From: Planctomycetota bacterium
Lineage (GTDB): Bacteria > Planctomycetota > UBA1135 > GCA-002686595
Assembly (NCBI GenBank): GCA_020853575.1
Contig: JADYYP010000020.1
Location: 124,001 to 188,000 of the forward strand
Length of the DNA stretch: 64,000 nucleotides
Reading direction: 5' to 3'
Below are positions 59,503-64,000 of the stretch, piece after piece. Below the pieces are notes generated by a model. It was not told the DNA's origin, ran no database searches, and saw only the letters and a program-made list of their open reading frames with translations. The position numbers and the translations under genes were made by a program. The number at the start of each line of letters is the position of its first letter. Within the stretch, counting starts at the first letter, position 1.

Positions 59503-60190
59503 CCGATGCAGGAGCGGCGAGAGGAACTGGAACACGGAGCGGAATGGAAACCTGGGTGTCGAGCGCGGCCGGCGCGCGCTCGGGCGCGGGCGTGATCACG
59601 CCGCGCGCGCTGAAGCGGTCGCTGTAGCGGCGCACTCGGCTCGCGTAGGCCAGCACCGGACTCGATCCGTCGCGGCCAGCGCGCCACGCATCATAGGAAC
59701 CGTGCTCGCGAATCCAACCGTCGAGGCGTCCGGGTCCCGCGTTGTACGCCACCAGCACCATCTCGCCGTCGTCGGCGTAGCGATCGGAAAGCCAGCGCAC
59801 GTAGGCCGCGGCCAAGCGCGCGTTGAGCGCGGGCTCGGAGAGCAAGTCGTCGCGCTCCGGCTCGCGCAGGCCGAGCAGGCGAGCTCGCTCGCGCGCGGTC
59901 GGCAACATCAGTTGGAACAACCCGAGCGCGCCCGCGTCGGAGACCGCGTCGATGCGACCGCTCGACTCCGCCAAGGCGACACCGGCCAAGAAGTTCGGAT
60001 CGAGATCGAACTCCTGCGCGACCGCGCGAAGCGTCCCGGCCAGGGATTCGACGCGACGGTAGCCGCTCTCGCTCACCAACGGCGCAGCCACGCGCTCGAC
60101 GCCAAACCACAGGGCGAATGCGAGCACGCCGAACCAAAACGCGCGGTCGAGGAAGCGCGAGCCGCCGTCCGAAGTCCGCCGCCGTGTCAC
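59450..60190 (-). CDS. Membrane-anchored lytic transglycosylase (SLT domain)
   Basis: A 246-residue protein with one N-terminal transmembrane helix (about residues 17-33) and a soluble lytic transglycosylase domain that cleaves peptidoglycan glycan strands. The catalytic Glu-75 is in FLAGVALAESSGRIDAVSD. GALGLFQLMLPTARERARLLG and VLVAYNAGPGRLDGWIREHG are the next two SLT motifs. The C-terminal 50 residues are Pro/Ala-rich. The GTG start at 60190 overlaps the HEAT protein stop (GTGA). The gene end overlaps the start of the MscS gene, so three genes form one unit. Confidence 0.92.
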   Translation of the reverse strand: MTRRRTSDGGSRFLDRAFWFGVLAFALWFGVERVAAPLVSESGYRRVESLAGTLRAVAQEFDLDPNFLAGVALAESSGRIDAVSDAGALGLFQLMLPTARERARLLGLREPERDDLLSEPALNARLAAAYVRWLSDRYADDGEMVLVAYNAGPGRLDGWIREHGSYDAWRAGRDGSSPVLAYASRVRRYSDRFSARGVITPAPERAPAALDTQVSIPLRVPVPLAAPASDVDPASPPVAPHVPARR

Positions 60191-63100
60191 TTGGAGCGCT
60201 GAGCGCGCGCCTCGAGGGAGTCGATCAGCGTGCGAGTCCAGGCCTCGCGCTCGGGTCCGCGCGGCGGCAGCGTGCCGGGGTCGCGGCCGATCAAGCGCGC
60301 GAACTCGCGCCGCGCACGCTCCGCCAGATGACTCTCCTCGCGAGCCGCCAGTGCCGCGAGCGCGCGCAGCGCCGCCGGTGTCCCTCCGCGGAAGTCGACG
60401 GGCTCCGGTGACTCGATCTCGAGCCGCACCAGCGCCCCGACCAGCCAGGCCTGCGCGTCGTCGTGCACGACATACTCCCACCAGCGCCACCAGGCGTTCG
60501 GCGGATCGACCTCGCCGCGGAAATCGGAGCACGTCAGGATCGCCAATTCCTCGGCGACGCGCGCGTCTCCGGGCTTCTCGGTCAACTGCGTCATCAGCAC
60601 CGATGCGACCTGCGGCACGAGTTGCTCGGACAAGATCAGCGCCGCTTCGCGCTTGGTCGGGCTGGTCGGCGTTCGCACCGAGCGCAGGAGCTCGTCCCAC
60701 GCGTCGTCGCGGAGCTCGAGCAGGCCGCGCCGCGCAGCGCCGTAGCACGGATCGTCCGCGCCGCGCGCGAGCAGCGACAGCAGCACCGATGCGGTGCCGG
60801 CATCCCGCAGCGCGGCGATGCCCTCGGTGGCGGCCACCGGGATGCGCGGATCGCTGCGATCGCCGAGCGAGCCGAGCAGGGCCGTGAGCACGTCGTCGCC
60901 GCCGAGCATTCCCGCGGCACGCAGCGCCGCGAGCTTGACCGCCACCCGCGGTGAGCGCGTGGCGTCGAGGATCGCGCCGCGCGCGGCTTGGACCTTGTTC
61001 TCGCCGAGCGCGAGCAACGCGGCCGAGACCACGCGCTCCTCCGGATCGGCGAGCAAGCCGCTCAAGAGCTCGACATCGACGGGCTCGGCGTCGCGCGCCA
61101 GCGTGGCCGCCGCGACGGCGCGCACGAAGGGTCGCTCGTCCGCGACGTGCAGGCGCGCGAACTCGCGCCCAGCGGCCGCGAGCACGTCCGAGAGCTCCTG
61201 GGCCGCCTGCGTGTCGAAGCTCGCGATCAGAATGCGCAGCAACTCCTCGGCGAACACCGGGGACAGCTTCGCGGAGGGTTCGGGAGGCGTCGCGGCGCGC
61301 AAGGCGAGCTCGAGCCAGGCGCGCGCGCGCGGACCGACGAAGCGCTCGCTGGCCAAGAGCTTGGCGAAGGCGCCGAAGTCCTCCGCCGTCGCCATCCCGG
61401 GAGTGAGCGCGAGCTCGCGCAACTCCTGCGCGCCCGCGCCGCGCTCCGAAAGCGGCAGAGCCTCTTGGCGGGCCAAGAGCAGCTCGAACGCGCGCCGCCC
61501 GCGTGCGCGCTCGTCGGTCGTCTGCTCCCACCACGCGGACTCGGACTTCCAGAAGTCGAGCTGCGTGGCGTAGCGCCGCGGATCGAAGGCACGCTGCCAA
61601 CGCACGCGCTCGCGCACGGCGCGCGCGGCCTCGACCGCGGTGGCGAACCAAGGCTCGGGCGCGGTCCCGCCGAAACGGAACGACTTCGAGCGCGCGCCCA
61701 GCGTCACGGTCAGCGTGCGGCCGGCCTCGAAGGCGCTGCCGCGCGCGCCGGGCAAGCGCTCGGCACCGAACACTCCCGCGCCGCGCAGGACCTCGAACAG
61801 GGCGCGCGCCTGGGCGGCGCTCAGATACAGCGTCTCGCCGGCCCATTCGCCCGGCTGCTCGGCGCGCGCGGCGCCGATCAGGGCGAAGGTCTCGGAGGCA
61901 TCGTGGTCGTCGAGCACGCTGACCACCAGCTCGGGCGCGCGTTCCGCCGTGACCGCGAGCGCCGCGCGGCTGGCGCTGAACTTGGTCGCGCGCTCGGCCC
62001 ACCAAGCGATCCAGCGCGGTCCGTCGTTGCCGAAGTTCTCGCCCGAGAGCAGCGCCATGCGGCGCGTGGCCGTCGGGACCAGCGAGCTGAAATCGGCCGA
62101 GAAATCCTCGGCCGAGACGGCGCGCACCAGACGGTGCGGAACGTCGAGATCGAGCCACGCGGTGCCCTCGACGTCGAGCGAGCGGAAGCCGATCCCGGCC
62201 AGCGCCGCCGCGCAGCTCCCAGCGACGAAACTGTCCGTCGAGCGCAATCCGTCGAGCAACGCCGCGGTGTGCGCCTCGGTCAGGATCGGCACGAGACGTC
62301 GATCCTCGCGCTCCGCGATCGCGAGCAACGCATAGGAACCGGGTCGCAGGACCCAACCATCGGCGAATGCCGCGCGCAGGAGCTCGTGCTCGATGCCCGC
62401 GTCCTCGCGCAGCGCCAAGGCGTCGACCGCGCGGCGCGCGACGCTCGCGGCCGGATCGCTCAGGCGCGCGAGCAACTCGCGCAGCGCCGCGGGATCGCTC
62501 GAATTCCCGAGCAATTGCACGGCGCGCACGCGCACGTCGGAATCCTTGGAAGCCAGCGAGAGCGCGAGCAGGCTGCACGGAAGTTGTGGTCCCAGCCGCG
62601 CCAGTTGGCGCTGCGCCGCGGAACGCACGGCCGACTGGCGGTGCGCGAGCAGCTCCGCCAAGAACGCTGGCGAGGCATGCACCGGATCCATGGCGCACAA
62701 CGTGTCGACCAGCGGACCGCAGGCTGCGCCGGGCAGCTTGTTGCGCAGCCGCGCCTGCACCAGCTCGGCGTCGGCGCCCGATCCCGTCTGCAGCAGGGTC
62801 TTGGTCGCCGCCATCAGCGTCGGCGCGTGCTCGCTGGCCAGCGACTTGGCGGCCGCGGCGCGACCGATGTCGCCCATGCGCAGCAGGCTCTGCGCCGCGT
62901 GGTCGACCAGCGCGCTGTCGAGCTCCGCCACTTTCTGAAGCTCAGCCAGAACGAAGTCCGCGGCGGCGGTCGAGCCGACCACCGGAAGCGCGCCGACTGC
63001 GGGCGGCGGTTGTGCCGGGCCCGCGCTCGGCGCAGCACCCGCGGGAACGCCCGGAGGTGTGCCCGCTGCGGATCCAGCGCCCGCCGCCGCAGTGGGAGCG

Positions 63101-63345
63101 GTCGGACGAGCGCTGGGCAAGTCGAGCGAGCTCTTCGCACGCGGCGCGGCAGCCTTCTCGTCCGCGCGCGACTTGGGAACCGTCTTCTCGACCAGATCGC
63201 CGCGCGGCTTCTCGGGCACCACCACCGGCGCGTCGCCCTTGGGCGGGGTGATCTTGTGGTCGGGCAACTCGATCTGCGCGCTCGCCACCGCGCTCGAGAG
63301 CAGCCAAGCGCACACCGCGGCGAATCGTCGTTCCAAGTTCTTCAT
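60187..63345 (-). CDS. Large secreted HEAT-repeat protein
   Basis: A 1052-residue protein with a signal peptide (VCAWLLSSAVASA), a Pro/Ala/Gly-rich segment at about residues 75-120, and HEAT-type repeats over most of the rest: SDVRVRAVQLLGNSSDPAAL, SDPAASVARRAVDALALRED, DPEERVVSAALLALGENK, SPRVAVKLAALRAAGMLGG. About residues 390-620 form a non-repeat middle domain (TARRMALLSGEN type, LDLDVPHRLV). No catalytic motif was seen; a scaffold role outside the cytoplasm is likely. It is the first gene of a coupled unit with the transglycosylase and MscS channel. Confidence 0.85.
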   Translation of the reverse strand: MKNLERRFAAVCAWLLSSAVASAQIELPDHKITPPKGDAPVVVPEKPRGDLVEKTVPKSRADEKAAAPRAKSSLDLPSARPTAPTAAAGAGSAAGTPPGVPAGAAPSAGPAQPPPAVGALPVVGSTAAADFVLAELQKVAELDSALVDHAAQSLLRMGDIGRAAAAKSLASEHAPTLMAATKTLLQTGSGADAELVQARLRNKLPGAACGPLVDTLCAMDPVHASPAFLAELLAHRQSAVRSAAQRQLARLGPQLPCSLLALSLASKDSDVRVRAVQLLGNSSDPAALRELLARLSDPAASVARRAVDALALREDAGIEHELLRAAFADGWVLRPGSYALLAIAEREDRRLVPILTEAHTAALLDGLRSTDSFVAGSCAAALAGIGFRSLDVEGTAWLDLDVPHRLVRAVSAEDFSADFSSLVPTATRRMALLSGENFGNDGPRWIAWWAERATKFSASRAALAVTAERAPELVVSVLDDHDASETFALIGAARAEQPGEWAGETLYLSAAQARALFEVLRGAGVFGAERLPGARGSAFEAGRTLTVTLGARSKSFRFGGTAPEPWFATAVEAARAVRERVRWQRAFDPRRYATQLDFWKSESAWWEQTTDERARGRRAFELLLARQEALPLSERGAGAQELRELALTPGMATAEDFGAFAKLLASERFVGPRARAWLELALRAATPPEPSAKLSPVFAEELLRILIASFDTQAAQELSDVLAAAGREFARLHVADERPFVRAVAAATLARDAEPVDVELLSGLLADPEERVVSAALLALGENKVQAARGAILDATRSPRVAVKLAALRAAGMLGGDDVLTALLGSLGDRSDPRIPVAATEGIAALRDAGTASVLLSLLARGADDPCYGAARRGLLELRDDAWDELLRSVRTPTSPTKREAALILSEQLVPQVASVLMTQLTEKPGDARVAEELAILTCSDFRGEVDPPNAWWRWWEYVVHDDAQAWLVGALVRLEIESPEPVDFRGGTPAALRALAALAAREESHLAERARREFARLIGRDPGTLPPRGPEREAWTRTLIDSLEARAQRSK

Positions 63346-63564
63346 CGGTTTGCGAGCTGGCGCCTACCCGCTCAGGACCGCACAGGATACGCAATGTCCC
63401 GCGCGGGTGTCGCCGCGGCTCGCGCACGGAGTTTCGAGCTCGACCGAGCTGCGCACAGGCGCCGGCGCCCGCTCCGGCGGGGTGGCGCGACAGCGCGGGA
63501 TCGCGCGAGCGCCGGCCACTCGACGCGGAGTGGGGTCCGATCCCAAGCTCGACAGCGGCGTGTG

Positions 63565-64000
63565 CTAGCTCAAGCGCCGCGGCGAGGCGTGGCGCCGCGC
63601 CAAGGCGGGGTCCGACGCGACCAGCTCGCGCGCTGCGCACAGGAGCTCGAGGTCGAGCTCGTCGGAGGCCAACCCCTCGCGGTTCTCGCCGGCCTGACGC
63701 AGCCCCACCAGGTCACCCATGCCGCGTTGCGCCAAGTCGGCCTCGGCGATCTCGAAGCCGTCGAGCGTGCGCTCGAGCAGCGCGAGGCGCTCCGAGCCGG
63801 TCTGCGCGCCGATCAAGTAGCACACACTGTCCGCGGCGCCCCGGCCGACGCGCCCGCGCAGTTGGTGCAGTTGCGCTAGACCCAGGCGTTGCGCGTGCTC
63901 CACCACCATCACGGTCGCCTCGGGGACGTCGACGCCGACCTCGATCACCGTCGTCGCCACCAAGATGCGCGCGGCACCGTCGCGGAAACGCGCCAGACGC
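63565..64000 (-). CDS. recG: ATP-dependent DNA helicase RecG, C-terminal part
   Basis: Only the last 145 or so codons are in the window; the gene continues past the right edge. Visible are helicase motif V (LVATTVIEVGVDVPEATVMVVEHAQR, split here) and motif VI (QLHQLRGRVGRG), then the RecG-specific DGFEIAEADLAQRGMGDLVGLRQAG wedge-hairpin region. RecG remodels stalled replication forks. The tail is a little longer than the family end (ALARRHASPRRLS). It lies 219 bases upstream of the HEAT gene on the same strand. Confidence 0.93.
   Translation of the reverse strand, partial: RLARFRDGAARILVATTVIEVGVDVPEATVMVVEHAQRLGLAQLHQLRGRVGRGAADSVCYLIGAQTGSERLALLERTLDGFEIAEADLAQRGMGDLVGLRQAGENREGLASDELDLELLCAARELVASDPALARRHASPRRLS

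Noticed and set aside
60191..62698. Upstream extension of the transglycosylase frame to 1082 codons
   Set aside because: The extension is Arg/Ala-rich and lies entirely inside the HEAT gene in another frame. The GTGA overlap at 60187-60190 marks the true start.
63346..63564. Possible gene or RNA between recG and the HEAT gene
   Set aside because: Short frames only. Nothing beyond a likely promoter region was seen in 219 bases.
60988..63879. 963-codon plus-strand open frame
   Set aside because: It is antisense to the HEAT-repeat gene and crosses into recG. Composition is that of a GC-rich shadow frame.

Overview
The window is a GC-rich, densely packed bacterial chromosome segment with no rRNA, insertion sequence, phage or CRISPR array. 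The gene content suggests a planctomycete. It has a MoxR/Bat (aerotolerance-type) operon, a Ser/Thr kinase fused to a long periplasmic TPR-type tail, two sulfatase-fold proteins, a very large HEAT-repeat protein, PilV/PilW-like pseudopilins, and secreted proteins carrying a CPCGN-type Cys motif or a shared Cys-containing C-terminal domain. My impression is that such secreted proteins are typical of the Poly30/Pla163-like planctomycete group. That is a recollection, not a search result. Few starts have a clear Shine-Dalgarno sequence. GTG starts are common, and many adjacent genes overlap by ATGA, GTGA or TTGA.

Layout, left part (1-19 kb). The end of a secreted protein gene (minus strand) diverges from gcvT-gcvH-lipM (glycine cleavage T and H proteins plus an octanoyltransferase). 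A lipoprotein of the sulfatase/alkaline-phosphatase fold follows, then two tandem tRNA-Gln genes and cinA-tatC. Next comes a membrane-anchored coiled-coil protein ending in a BRCT-like domain, then coaE-rho on the plus strand. After these lie a secreted CPCGN protein, a tiny BON-like secreted protein, a 771-residue protein of repeated carboxypeptidase-regulatory-like domains, an SDR, trxB and an inositol-phosphatase-family enzyme.

Middle part (18-42 kb). A three-gene minus-strand cluster encodes a lipoprotein, a HAMP membrane protein and a GspG-like pseudopilin. An MBOAT/SGNH acylation pair follows. Next is a PAS-histidine kinase coupled to a sulfite-oxidase-fold protein that has lost its molybdenum-ligand cysteine. 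Then come an ABC exporter, a PilV-PilW-PilX-like operon, xylB-xylA divergent from a glycerophosphodiesterase/short glycerol-3-phosphate dehydrogenase pair, and the Ser/Thr kinase. A sulfotransferase-aminotransferase fusion, DoxX-like, ElbB, ferredoxin and histidine phosphatase genes end this part.

Right part (42-64 kb). A GT-C glycosyltransferase gene meets the convergent Bat operon. In order of transcription this is moxR, DUF58, an accessory membrane protein, batA, batB, batC, batD, batE and a degenerate sulfatase-fold protein, nearly all translationally coupled. Beyond it are a secreted metzincin protease and a cytochrome b562-like protein. A tightly overlapping HEAT protein/lytic transglycosylase/MscS channel operon and the 3' end of recG close the window.

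Most genes are housekeeping or cell-envelope functions. The most interesting items are the BRCT-like domain predicted to face the periplasm, the Cys-to-Ala Mo-fold protein coupled to a kinase, the catalytically degenerate alkaline-phosphatase-fold protein at the end of the Bat operon, the sulfotransferase-aminotransferase fusion, and the C-terminal domain shared by two otherwise unrelated secreted proteins.
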